From NCBI GenBank assembly GCA_051859505.1, contig JBHYFN010000005.1, positions 57,555 through 121,554 of the forward strand: a stretch of 64,000 nucleotides of DNA, in the 5' to 3' direction. The number at the start of each line of letters is the position of its first letter. Position 1 is the stretch's first letter. Both the position numbers and the translations under genes were made by a program. The notes under the pieces are model-generated. The model did not search any database. It saw nothing but the letters and a program-made list of their open reading frames with translations, and had not been told where the DNA came from. Below, piece after piece: positions 1 to 7,623 of this stretch. The DNA comes from JAFIEN01 sp051859505. Its GTDB lineage: Bacteria; Pseudomonadota; Alphaproteobacteria; Rhodobacterales; Rhodobacteraceae.

Positions 1-137
1 TCATGGCCGAGGCCAAGGGGCGCGGCTATGACACCAAGGTCCTGCGCAAGGTGATCGCCCTGCGCAAGCGCGATGCCGATGACATCGCCGAGGAAGAGGC
101 CGTGCTGGAGATGTACAAGGCCGCGCTGGGCATGTGA
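1..137 (+). CDS. DUF2312 (UPF0335) family protein, C-terminal part
   Basis: Only the last 44 or so residues are inside the window, and the reading frame is open to the left edge. The visible stretch reads AEAKGRGYDTKVLRKVIALR followed by an acidic helix and ends in YKAALGM. This matches the C-terminus of the DUF2312/UPF0335 family of small alphaproteobacterial proteins, usually 80-90 residues with an N-terminal coiled coil. The molecular function of the family is not established. The true start lies outside the window; the ATG at 3 is an internal methionine. Confidence 0.8.
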   Translation, partial: MAEAKGRGYDTKVLRKVIALRKRDADDIAEEEAVLEMYKAALGM

Positions 138-217
138 TGGCGCTCGGGTCCTTGCGGACCTCCGTCATCGCACCGGCCTTCAGCGGGGTGCTGTGGCGCG
201 CGGCCACTCGGGCGTGA

Positions 218-1165
218 TCAGGCGGCGATGAACTCCACCCCCTCCATCGCGGCGATGAGGGCGAGATCGGCCTCGTAGAGGCGGGTCAGCTCTTCGACGA
301 GGGCCATGTCCCAGCCGGGCAGGTCGATCTCCTGTTCGATTTCCTCAGGCAGGGCGTATTTGTCGAGGAAGGCGCCGATCACGAGGCGGGTCTGGGTTTC
401 GGACTGGCCGGGGTGGCTTTTCACATAGGACAGGAGCCGCGCCAGCCCCTCGGGGCTCATCGCGGTGGCGAGCATGTCCCAGGCGCCGGACATCAGTTCG
501 GCGGGTGCTTCGGTCGGGGTTCTGTTCGCGCCACCCTCGCCGCCGGGCGCTGCGCCGGACAAACCGGGCCCGTCGCGCCCGGCCAGCCGGCGCAGCAGGC
601 TGTTCCAGATCAGCAGCGTATCCTCGGTGCACCAGACGGTCAGCCGGGCGTCGGGCGCGGCGTTGCGCAGGCGCAGGACCAGGTCGGACCAGCGAATCTG
701 TCGGGGGTCGATGCCGTGGAGGAAATCCTCGAACCCCAGTTCCGGGGCCTGTTCCCAGGCCGCCGGAATGAAGGTTGCGGGGTTGCGCAGGGCCAGGCAC
801 AGCTCGAGATCGTCCTCGGCGAAGATCGCGTCGAGAGCGGCCAGCTTGGTGCGGGCCTGCGGATAGAACTGGCGCCCGTCGAAGATCCGCGAGGGCAGGG
901 ACAGGAAGGCCTGATTGCTCATCACCACGCGCTCCGGCTTCTGGCGGGCGCCACCCGCCTCGACCTGGACATCGGGGGGGCGGGGGGGGGGGGTGGCGGG
1001 GCCGGGGCCGAGGGACTGGATTGTCTCGCGCAGGATCTTGCGATAGCGGCCGGGGCCGGGCACTGCGACGCCCTCGCGCCCGAGGCTGTCGACATCCTTC
1101 ATCAGCGAGCGCAGCAGGCGGTCGCCGTCGGTGCAGTTTGCCCCGAGGTAGAAGACGATCTGCAT
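218..1165 (-). CDS. hypothetical protein with poly-C tract (possible contingency gene)
   Basis: Predicted 315-residue soluble protein of unknown function. I chose the ATG at 1165 because the protein then begins MQIVFYLGANCTDGDRLLRS, a compact beta-strand start as in many Rhodobacterales proteins; an in-frame ATG lies 30 nt upstream. No signal peptide or membrane segment is visible. The N-terminus loosely recalls sulfotransferase-like folds, but no PAPS-binding signature is seen, so I assign no function. The C-terminus is helical and acidic. The coding strand carries a run of 12 C (982-993) and a run of 7 C (974-980) around codons 58-64, encoding a Pro-rich linker (PATPPPRPPD). A one-base slip there would truncate the protein. 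It is convergent with the DUF2312 gene. Confidence 0.7.
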   Translation of the reverse strand: MQIVFYLGANCTDGDRLLRSLMKDVDSLGREGVAVPGPGRYRKILRETIQSLGPGPATPPPRPPDVQVEAGGARQKPERVVMSNQAFLSLPSRIFDGRQFYPQARTKLAALDAIFAEDDLELCLALRNPATFIPAAWEQAPELGFEDFLHGIDPRQIRWSDLVLRLRNAAPDARLTVWCTEDTLLIWNSLLRRLAGRDGPGLSGAAPGGEGGANRTPTEAPAELMSGAWDMLATAMSPEGLARLLSYVKSHPGQSETQTRLVIGAFLDKYALPEEIEQEIDLPGWDMALVEELTRLYEADLALIAAMEGVEFIAA

Positions 1166-1592
1166 GGCTGCGACCCCGCGGAACTGTTGACCCACTTTCG
1201 ACCCGTTCGTCGCGGCACACTACCGCCGGGCGCAGGGGCTGGCAAACCGCTTTGGGGACAGGGCGACCCCCCGCGACAGGACAGATGGCCGCGCCCGGGT
1301 GGGGGCGTCGGAGGGCGCGTCGGAGGGCGCGTCGGGCGCGCGCCTCGGGGGCCACTTCCGGGGGCCGCTTCGGGGGTCCGCTCCCGGGGGGCGCTCCCGG
1401 GGGGTGTGCCGATCCGGGGCGATCAGGGCCGCTCCGAGCGGGGCCGAGCGGGGCCGAGCGGGGCCGGGCCTCCGCGGGGCGCGATTCCTTAACAAATCGT
1501 GAAAACATCATGCCTCTGCCGCGGCGGCGCCCCGGTTCTGCCCCGATTGCTCGTGAGGGTTGAGCGCAGCAAGCCGAAACGGAGGCACCAGA
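1166..1592. repeat. 427-bp divergent intergenic region with degenerate GC-rich tandem repeats
   Basis: This lies between two divergently transcribed genes. I see no gene in it. It contains a 12-bp unit related to GGAGGGCGCGTC, repeated about 2.5 times around 1304-1338. It also holds CTCCCGGGGGGCG-like units near 1379-1405 and a 10-bp unit GGGCCGAGCG repeated three times at 1431-1470. The only AT-richer stretch is about 1488-1515, just before the rightward gene, and is the likely promoter area for that gene. Confidence 0.6.
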
Positions 1593-2270
1593 ATGTCCGC
1601 GAGTTCCGATATCGACCTCTTGGTTCAGCCCGAAGCGCGCAAGAGCATGCGCCGGGATCGAGGCGCCTCGGCCAGTCAGCCGGCCGCGCCCTATACGATC
1701 GAGGATCATTACTGGGGCTATGTGGTGCGCAGCGCCTGTCCGCCGTCGCTTGGCACTGTGGTGTTTCAGGGGGCGAGCTGGATTCTGGGCCTTGTGTTCA
1801 TCGTCGCGGCGGTCGGCCTTCTGGTGCTGCCGAGCCAGCTGGCGCAGGCCGATCTGCTGGGGTTCCGGCTGGGGTCTGCGGTGATCCTCGGGGGGCTGGG
1901 GGTCTTTTGCATGTGGTTCGCAAGCCGCGGCAGCCTGGCCGAGCTTCAGATCGACACGGCCCAGGGCGAGGTGCGCGAAGTGGTGCGCAACCGCGCCGGC
2001 CGGCCGACCGTTCTGGGGCGCTATGGATTTGACGTGATCGGCGGCGTGTTCCTGGAACGCGCCGGGCCGGGGCGGCGCTCGGATCTGGCGCCGGGACATG
2101 CGGAACTTGTGCTGCGCTATCGCAATACCGCGCAGGTGCTGCGGGTGGTGAGCGGGCCCGAGGCCGAGCTTGAGGCGCTGCGCGACAGGCTGGGTGTGGA
2201 TCTGGTGGTGCGGCCGCGGCTGCCGCTGCGGCAACCGGCCGAAGAGCCGGTGGCCGAGGAAGCCGCCTGA
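1593..2270 (+). CDS. predicted two-TM membrane protein, unknown function
   Basis: Predicted 225-residue inner-membrane protein. The start at 1593 is set by a GGAGG placed 8 nt upstream; an ATG 33 nt upstream lacks such a site. There is a polar cytosolic N-terminus (residues 1-50), a transmembrane segment at about 57-80, a second at about 92-111, and a soluble C-terminal domain. That domain contains a beta-rich stretch (LAELQIDTAQGEVREVVRN) and ends in a Pro/Glu-rich tail. I do not recognise a characterised family. The gene is followed by a clear hairpin terminator and precedes fabD, so it is probably a separate transcription unit. Confidence 0.75.
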   Translation: MSASSDIDLLVQPEARKSMRRDRGASASQPAAPYTIEDHYWGYVVRSACPPSLGTVVFQGASWILGLVFIVAAVGLLVLPSQLAQADLLGFRLGSAVILGGLGVFCMWFASRGSLAELQIDTAQGEVREVVRNRAGRPTVLGRYGFDVIGGVFLERAGPGRRSDLAPGHAELVLRYRNTAQVLRVVSGPEAELEALRDRLGVDLVVRPRLPLRQPAEEPVAEEAA

Positions 2271-2319
2271 TCCTGACATCGCCGATTGTTCGGGCGATCA
2301 TTCTGGCGCTCTTCCTGCG

Positions 2320-2345
2320 GGCGGTCCTTCGGGACCGCCCTTTGT
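2320..2345 (+). terminator. rho-independent terminator after the membrane protein gene
   Basis: A 9-bp perfect stem GGGCGGTCC/GGACCGCCC encloses a stable TTCG tetraloop and is followed by TTT. A second GC hairpin (2350-2371, 8-bp arms) follows without a T tract. Confidence 0.75.
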
Positions 2346-2434
2346 CCTGCCCGCCCCCCGGAGGGCGGGCGCGCTTGTGAACTGGCGGCGGCAAGGCTAG
2401 GACAACCGGGACGGAACCTTCGAAAGGACAAGCG

Positions 2435-3382
2435 ATGCGGGCATTCGTGTTTCCGGGCCAGGGGGCGCAGACCATCGGCATGGGCATGGCGCTGGCCGAG
2501 GCCTATCCGGCGGCGCGGGCGGTTCTGGACGAGGTGGACGAGGCCCTGGGCGAAAAGCTCTCGGCGCTGATCGCGGGCGGCGAGATCGAGGAGCTGACGC
2601 TGACGCGCAATGCCCAGCCGGCGCTGATGGCCACCTCGATGGCGGCGATGCGTGCGCTCGAGGCCGAGGGCGTGGGGATCGAGGCGGCGGCTTTCGTCGC
2701 CGGGCATTCGCTGGGCGAATATACCGCGCTTTGTGCGGCCGGGGCGCTGGGCATCGCAGAGACGGCGCGGCTGTTGCGGATCCGGGGCGAGGCGATGCAG
2801 GCCGCGGTGCCGGTGGGCGAGGGCGCGATGGCGGCGGTTCTGGGGCTGGATTTCGCGGCGGCCGTCGAGGTCGCCGAGGAGGCGGCGGGGGGCGAGGTCT
2901 GCCAGGCGGCCAATGACAACGATCCGGGGCAGGTGGTGCTGTCGGGCCATGCGCTAGCGGTGGCGCGCGCGGTGGAGATCGCCAAGGCGCGCGGCGCCAA
3001 GCGCGCGGTGATGCTGCCGGTCAGCGCGCCCTTTCATTCGGCCCTGATGCAGCCCGCAGCCGAGGTCATGGCCGAGGCTCTGGCCGGTGTCACCTTCCAG
3101 GCGCCACGGGTGCCTTTGGTGGCGAATGTGCGGGCCGAGGCCGTGAGCGACCCCGAGGTAATCCGGGCGCTTCTGGTCGAACAGGTGACGGGATCGGTGC
3201 GCTGGCGGGAATCGGTTCTGTGGATGGCGGGGCAGGGTGTGACCGAGATCTGGGAGATCGGCGCGGGCAAGGCCCTGTCGGGCATGGTGCGGCGGATCGA
3301 CAAGGAGATCGCGACGCGGGCGATCGGCGCGCCGCAGGATGTGCTGGAGGCGCGCGAGGCGATCGGCGTGGCGCGGGCCTAG
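2435..3382 (+). CDS. fabD: malonyl-CoA:ACP transacylase FabD
   Basis: Transfers malonyl from CoA to acyl carrier protein, the entry step for chain elongation in type II fatty-acid synthesis (cytosol). The 315 residues match the usual length. The N-terminus AFVFPGQGAQ is the family signature. The nucleophile is Ser92 in GHSLGEY, and the catalytic His is His201 in PVSAPFHSALM. The ATG at 2435 has an AAGGA site about 7 nt upstream. It lies directly upstream of fabG, acpP and fabF, the classical fab cluster order in alphaproteobacteria. A hairpin and repeat module separates it from fabG, so transcription may be partly uncoupled. Confidence 0.97.
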   Translation: MRAFVFPGQGAQTIGMGMALAEAYPAARAVLDEVDEALGEKLSALIAGGEIEELTLTRNAQPALMATSMAAMRALEAEGVGIEAAAFVAGHSLGEYTALCAAGALGIAETARLLRIRGEAMQAAVPVGEGAMAAVLGLDFAAAVEVAEEAAGGEVCQAANDNDPGQVVLSGHALAVARAVEIAKARGAKRAVMLPVSAPFHSALMQPAAEVMAEALAGVTFQAPRVPLVANVRAEAVSDPEVIRALLVEQVTGSVRWRESVLWMAGQGVTEIWEIGAGKALSGMVRRIDKEIATRAIGAPQDVLEAREAIGVARA

Positions 3383-3389
3383 GCCGGGC

Positions 3390-3455
3390 AGGGGGGCTGT
3401 CTGCCCCCCGTCCCTTCGGGACTCCCCCCGAGGATATTTGCAAACAAAAGAAGGG
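3390..3455 (+). repeat. dispersed intergenic repeat, hairpin plus CCCCCCGAGGATATTT module
   Basis: A GGGGGGC/GCCCCCC hairpin (3391-3409) is followed by a module reading CTCCCCCCGAGGATATTT and then AACAAAAGAAG. The second module recurs inverted near 38531-38567 with a few differences (GGGATATTTTCG version). I recall similar sequences as common intergenic repeats in Rhodobacteraceae. It probably acts as a terminator or attenuator between fabD and fabG. Confidence 0.65.
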
Positions 3456-3486
3456 CCAGGGAGTGGGTCTGGCGAGGGGGTTCGGG

Positions 3487-4224
3487 ATGTTCGATCTGAC
3501 GGGGAAATGCGCGCTGGTCACCGGCGCTTCGGGCGGGATCGGGGCCGAGGTGGCGCGGGTGCTGCACGGGGCGGGGGCGGTGGTCGCCGTCTCGGGGACG
3601 CGGGTGGCGCCGCTTGAGGCGCTGGCGGCGGAGCTGGGGGAGCGGGTTCATGTGCTGCCCTGCGATCTGTCGGACGGGGCCGCGGTGACGGCTTTGCCGG
3701 GGCAGGCGGTGGCGGCGATGGGGGCGCTGGACATTCTGGTGAACAATGCCGGGATCACGCGGGACAACCTCTTCATGCGGATGTCGGAGGAGGATTGGGC
3801 CGCGGTGATCGAGGTGAACCTCACCGCCACGATGCGGCTGTGCAAGGGGGCGATCCGGGGCATGATGAAGGCGCGCTGGGGGCGGATCGTCAATATCTCG
3901 TCCGTTGTGGGGGCCACGGGCAATCCGGGGCAGGCGAATTATGCCGCCTCGAAGGCCGGGATGGTGGGGATGAGCAAGGCGATTGCCGCCGAGGTCGCTT
4001 CGCGCGGGGTGACGGTGAATTGCGTGGCACCCGGTTTCATCACCACGGCGATGACCGACAAGCTGAACGAGGAGCAGAAGGCCGCGATCCTGGGGCAGGT
4101 GCCGATGGGCCGGATGGGGGAGGCCACCGAGATTGCGGCGGCCGTCCTTTATCTGGCAAGCCCCGAGGCCGGTTACGTGACCGGGGCCACGCTGCATGTG
4201 AACGGCGGGATGGCGATGCTCTGA
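3487..4224 (+). CDS. fabG: 3-oxoacyl-[ACP] reductase FabG
   Basis: NADPH-dependent reduction of 3-ketoacyl-ACP to 3-hydroxyacyl-ACP in fatty-acid elongation. The 245-residue length is typical for this short-chain dehydrogenase. The Rossmann motif TGASGGIG is at residues 13-20, NNAG lies near residue 87, and the catalytic Ser and YxxSK (ISSVVG, then NYAASKAG) lie near 138-155. The C-terminus HVNGGMAML is family-typical. The start at 3487 is preceded by a GAGGGGG ribosome-binding site. It sits between fabD and acpP, which supports the FabG assignment over other SDR reductases. Confidence 0.96.
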   Translation: MFDLTGKCALVTGASGGIGAEVARVLHGAGAVVAVSGTRVAPLEALAAELGERVHVLPCDLSDGAAVTALPGQAVAAMGALDILVNNAGITRDNLFMRMSEEDWAAVIEVNLTATMRLCKGAIRGMMKARWGRIVNISSVVGATGNPGQANYAASKAGMVGMSKAIAAEVASRGVTVNCVAPGFITTAMTDKLNEEQKAAILGQVPMGRMGEATEIAAAVLYLASPEAGYVTGATLHVNGGMAML

Positions 4225-4251
4225 GCCCTGGCGGAGGCGGCGTGAAAGCGT

Positions 4252-4279
4252 TTGCCTCGCCGGGAAACTCTGCTATGAG
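4252..4279 (+). promoter_or_regulatory. predicted acpP promoter
   Basis: A -35-like TTGCCT (4252-4257) and a -10-like TATGAG (4274-4279) are separated by 16 nt, about 125 nt upstream of acpP. This would give a leader of about 115-120 nt. Inferred from sequence only. Confidence 0.45.
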
Positions 4280-4293
4280 CGCCAACAGATTTG

Positions 4294-4337
4294 CTGTTCC
4301 GGGGATGGTTTTCCGGGGCAGCGAGGCCCCGGAACAG
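4294..4337 (+). promoter_or_regulatory. acpP leader with two mutually exclusive hairpins
   Basis: The element TTCCGGGG occurs twice (4297-4304 and 4311-4318) upstream of a single complementary arm CCCCGGAA (4327-4334). The distal pairing is CTGTTCCGGGG (4294-4304) with CCCCGGAACAG (4327-4337), 11 bp with a 22-nt loop. The proximal pairing is TTCCGGGGC (4311-4319) with GCCCCGGAA (4326-4334), 9 bp with a 6-nt loop. Both are perfect and cannot form together. A regulatory role is inferred. Confidence 0.45.
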
Positions 4338-4405
4338 GGCTGTCGAGCCGCCCCGAGGGGCATGAGAAGTTGGGCGATGCGCCCGCAAGGACATGAGGGA
4401 TCAAT

Positions 4406-4639
4406 ATGAGCGATGTCGCTGAACGCGTGCGCAAGATCGTTGTGGAACATCTTGGTGTGGAAGAGGACAAGGTCGTCGACAATGCCTCTTTCATCGACGA
4501 TCTGGGGGCGGACAGCCTGGACACTGTCGAGCTGGTGATGGCCTTCGAAGAGGAATTCGGGATCGAGATTCCCGATGACGCGGCCGAGACGATCCAGACC
4601 TTCGGGGACGCGGTCAAGTTCATCAGCGGCGCGCAATAA
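4406..4639 (+). CDS. acpP: acyl carrier protein AcpP
   Basis: Carries growing acyl chains on a 4'-phosphopantetheine arm during fatty-acid synthesis. The 77-residue acidic, helical protein has the usual length. Ser37 in GADSLDTVELVM is the phosphopantetheine attachment site. It lies between fabG and fabF, as in most bacteria. A long leader with an alternative hairpin pair precedes it and a strong terminator follows, so acpP is probably expressed as its own abundant transcript in addition to any read-through from fabG. Confidence 0.98.
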   Translation: MSDVAERVRKIVVEHLGVEEDKVVDNASFIDDLGADSLDTVELVMAFEEEFGIEIPDDAAETIQTFGDAVKFISGAQ

Positions 4640-4662
4640 GCGCAACGCAGTGACCCGGCATG

Positions 4663-4690
4663 AAAAGGGCACCTTTCGGGTGCCCTTTTT
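4663..4690 (+). terminator. rho-independent terminator of acpP
   Basis: An 11-bp stem AAAAGGGCACC/GGTGCCCTTTT with a TTTCG loop is followed by a run of T. It lies 23 nt after the acpP stop codon. Confidence 0.9.
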
Positions 4691-4829
4691 GCTTTGGCGA
4701 TGGGGTGTGGGTCGGGCGCAGGCGGCTTGTCGCGCGGGGCGGTCGGGGGCCGGGCTTGCCCCGCGCGCGTCGCCTGAGCTATCAGGGCTGAGGGCCGGGC
4801 CCGGTGCGGCGGCGCGCCGGATGGCCGGT

Positions 4830-4940
4830 GAGCAGGCAGGCAGACGGGCAGGCGACCGGACAGGCAAACGGATGGGCAACCGGGCAGGGAACCGGATGGG
4901 CCAGGGAACTGGCAACCGGGCAGGCGATCAGACGGGGGAC
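4830..4940 (+). repeat. degenerate tandem repeat upstream of fabF
   Basis: About nine imperfect copies of an 11-13 bp unit related to CAACCGGGCAGG fill the gap between the acpP terminator and the fabF start. The unit drifts (GACGGGCAGG, GACCGGACAGG, AACGGATGGG). The last copies provide the GGGGGAC used as the fabF ribosome-binding site. No gene is visible. Confidence 0.6.
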
Positions 4941-4945
4941 GCGTG

Positions 4946-6205
4946 ATGCGGCGAGTGGTTGTAACGGGGCTGGGTCTTGTCACGCCTTTGGCGGACGGGG
5001 TCGAGGAAAGCTGGGCGCGGTTGCTGGCCGGGCGGTCGGGCGCGGGCAAGATCACCGCCTTCGACGCGAGTCATCTGCCCACGGATTACGCCTGCGAGGT
5101 GAAGCGCGGCGATGGCAGTGACGGCACCTTCGATGCCGACCGCTACATGGAGCCGAAAGAGCAGCGCAAGGTCGATGACTTCATCCTGTTCGGCGTGGCC
5201 GCCGCGCAGCAGGCGGTCGAGGATTCGGGCTGGATGCCCGAAGACGAGGAGGGGCAGCGGCGCACCGGGGTGATGATCGGCTCGGGGATCGGCGGGCTGA
5301 AGTCGATCGAAGAGACGACGCTGCTGATCCGCGACAAGGGCGCGCGGCGCGTCTCGCCCTTCTTCATTCCGGGCGCGCTGATCAACCTGATCTCGGGCCA
5401 GGTCTCGATCCGCTACGGGTTCAAGGGGCCCAATCATTCGGTCGTCACGGCCTGTTCCACGGGGGCGCATGCCATTGGTGATGCGGCGCGGCTGATCAAA
5501 TACGGGTCGGCCGATGTGATGGTGGCGGGCGGCGCGGAGGCGGCGATCTGCGAGATCGGGATCGCGGGGTTCAATGCCTGCAAGGCGCTGTCGACCAAGC
5601 GCAGGGATGAGCCCGAGAAGGCCAGCCGGCCCTATGACGCGGATCGCGACGGGTTCGTCATGGGGGAGGGCGCGGGCGTCGTCGTGCTTGAGGAATACGA
5701 GCATGCAAAGGCGCGCGGCGCGAAGATCTATGCCGAGGTGCTGGGCTATGGGCTTTCGGGCGATGCCTATCACATCACCGCGCCTTCCGAGGATGGCGAC
5801 GGGGCGGAGCGGTCGATGCGGGCGGCCCTTGAGGATGCGGGGCTGGAGCCTGCGGATATCGACTATATCAACGCGCATGGCACCTCGACCATGGCGGATG
5901 TGATCGAACTTGGGGCGGTCGAGCGGATGCTGGGCGATGCGGCCGGCACGGTGACGATGTCGTCGACGAAATCCGCGACGGGGCATCTTCTGGGGGCGGC
6001 GGGGGCGATCGAGGCGATCTTCTCGATCCTGGCGATCCGCGATCAGGTGGCGCCGCCGACGATCAACCTCGAGACCCCGGCGGTCGAGACCGCGATCGAT
6101 CTCGCGCCGTTGGTGAAGCGTGAGCGGCGGATCGACGTGGCCTTGTCGAATTCCTTCGGCTTTGGCGGAACCAATGCCAGCGTGATCTTCGGGACGCCGC
6201 GCTGA
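4946..6205 (+). CDS. fabF: 3-oxoacyl-[ACP] synthase II FabF
   Basis: Condenses malonyl-ACP with acyl-ACP in fatty-acid elongation (KAS II). The 419 residues match the family. The catalytic triad is visible: Cys170 in VTACSTGAHAIG, His311 in NAHGTST and His347 in KSATGHLLGAAG, with Lys342 before it. I chose the ATG at 4946 rather than the in-frame GTG at 4943; both use the GGGGGAC upstream. The stop codon overlaps the mltG start by one base (TGATG), implying translational coupling. The C-terminus FGFGGTNASVIF is family-typical. Confidence 0.96.
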   Translation: MRRVVVTGLGLVTPLADGVEESWARLLAGRSGAGKITAFDASHLPTDYACEVKRGDGSDGTFDADRYMEPKEQRKVDDFILFGVAAAQQAVEDSGWMPEDEEGQRRTGVMIGSGIGGLKSIEETTLLIRDKGARRVSPFFIPGALINLISGQVSIRYGFKGPNHSVVTACSTGAHAIGDAARLIKYGSADVMVAGGAEAAICEIGIAGFNACKALSTKRRDEPEKASRPYDADRDGFVMGEGAGVVVLEEYEHAKARGAKIYAEVLGYGLSGDAYHITAPSEDGDGAERSMRAALEDAGLEPADIDYINAHGTSTMADVIELGAVERMLGDAAGTVTMSSTKSATGHLLGAAGAIEAIFSILAIRDQVAPPTINLETPAVETAIDLAPLVKRERRIDVALSNSFGFGGTNASVIFGTPR

Positions 6206-7380
6206 TGTGGCGACACATCGCGGCAAATGCGCTCAATCTGTTCATCCTGCTGCTGTTTCTGGCGGCGGGCGGTGTGACCTGGGGGGTCAATCGCTATTCG
6301 GCGGAGGGGCCGCTGGAACAGGCGATCTGTCTGCAGGTTCCGGGCGGCACGAACATGCGCCGGGTGAGCGAGGAGCTGTCGGCCGAAGGGGCGATCCAGT
6401 CGGGCACGCTGTTTCGCGCGGGCGCCGAATATACGGAAAAGACCCGGCTGTTGAAGGAGGGGAGTTTCCTGATCCCGCCGGGTGCCAGCATGGCCGAGAT
6501 CGTCGATATCATCACCCGCGGCGGGGCGAGCACCTGCGGCACCCAGGTGATCTATACCGTCGGTGTGGCCGATCTGATCGCGCGGGTGCGCGAGCTTGAC
6601 CCCGAGACCAGCCGCTTTGTCGAGACGTCGCGCTTCTCGCCGCTGAGCGAGGCGCCGACGGAGGAATACCTCGCGGTGCGTCAGCGGGGCGATACGCAGT
6701 ATCTTGTGCAGGTGGTCGAGGGAACGACGGTCTGGCAGGTGGTCACGGCGCTGAATGCGCTGGATGTGCTGCAGGGCGAGATCACCGAGCTTCCGCCCGA
6801 GGGCAGCCTTGCCCCCGACAGCTATGACGTGCAGCCCGGCGGGCAGGTCGAGACGCTGCTGGCGCGGATGACATCGGCCCAGTCGCGGATCCTGGCCGAG
6901 GAATGGGCGGGCCGGGCCGAGGGGCTGCCGCTGGCCTCGCCGGAGGAGGCGCTGATTCTGGCCTCGATCATCGAGAAGGAAACCAGCGTTCCCGACGAGC
7001 GGGGGCAGGTGTCGAGCGTCTTCGTCAACCGGCTCGAGCGGGGGATGCGGCTGCAGACCGACCCAACGGTGATCTATGGGGTAACGAATGGGCAAGGGGT
7101 GCTGGGCCGCGGCCTGTTGCGCAGCGAATTGCAGGCGGCGACGCCGTGGAACACCTATGTCATCGACGGGCTGCCGCCGACGCCGATCGCCAATCCCGGG
7201 CGGGCCAGCATCAATGCAGCACTGAACCCCGATACGACGGAATACATCTTCTTTGTGGCCGATGGCACGGGGGGGCATGCCTTCTCGACCAACCTTGACG
7301 ACCACAACCGCAACGTGGCGCGTTGGCGCGAGATCGAGGCGGAACAGGCCGCGGCGCGCGAGGCTGCGGGGCAGGACTAG
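6205..7380 (+). CDS. mltG: endolytic murein transglycosylase MltG
   Basis: Membrane-anchored lytic transglycosylase that cleaves nascent glycan strands in peptidoglycan. The 391 residues include one N-terminal transmembrane segment (about 9-27), a LysM-like region in the middle and the catalytic YceG domain. The active-site Glu is in ILASIIEKETSVPDE (near residue 257), followed by the signature VNRLERGMRLQTDPTVIYG. Coupling of mltG to fabF is common in alphaproteobacteria and links lipid and wall synthesis. The C-terminus FVADGTGGHAFSTNLDDHN matches the family. The gene is intact. Confidence 0.93.
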   Translation: MWRHIAANALNLFILLLFLAAGGVTWGVNRYSAEGPLEQAICLQVPGGTNMRRVSEELSAEGAIQSGTLFRAGAEYTEKTRLLKEGSFLIPPGASMAEIVDIITRGGASTCGTQVIYTVGVADLIARVRELDPETSRFVETSRFSPLSEAPTEEYLAVRQRGDTQYLVQVVEGTTVWQVVTALNALDVLQGEITELPPEGSLAPDSYDVQPGGQVETLLARMTSAQSRILAEEWAGRAEGLPLASPEEALILASIIEKETSVPDERGQVSSVFVNRLERGMRLQTDPTVIYGVTNGQGVLGRGLLRSELQAATPWNTYVIDGLPPTPIANPGRASINAALNPDTTEYIFFVADGTGGHAFSTNLDDHNRNVARWREIEAEQAAAREAAGQD

Positions 7381-7491
7381 CCGGGCGGGCGCTGGGGGAA
7401 GGCCCTGTAAAGGATCCGCGGCGCCCGCAAGCATTCTGACAATATCATAACAAACTCATAAGCTTGCGATCCGCTCCTCATGTGGTTCGGA

Positions 7492-7520
7492 TTGACTTTT
7501 CGTGCCGTTTTCGCTAGGGT
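7492..7520 (+). promoter_or_regulatory. candidate GTA operon promoter
   Basis: TTGACT (7492-7497) and TAGGGT (7515-7520) are spaced by 17 nt, about 104 nt before g1, in an AT-richer stretch after mltG. It is the best sigma70-like match upstream of the GTA cluster. In R. capsulatus the GTA promoter is activated by GafA; no experimentally defined GafA site can be read here. Confidence 0.5.
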
Positions 7521-7623
7521 GGCTGCAGTTTGGTTGAAAACTGTGGCGGCCCCGGGGCGGAAACCCGAGGTCGCTTTTTCCTTACATAGGGTGAGGGCCT
7601 TGGGCCCTGTCGGGGGACAGCTC

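Noticed and set aside
345..2279. Long minus-strand open frame (about 640 codons) overlapping two genes
   Set aside because: High GC makes long antisense frames common. Its product is Arg/Pro/His-rich without domains, and it runs across the homopolymer and the repeat-filled gap.
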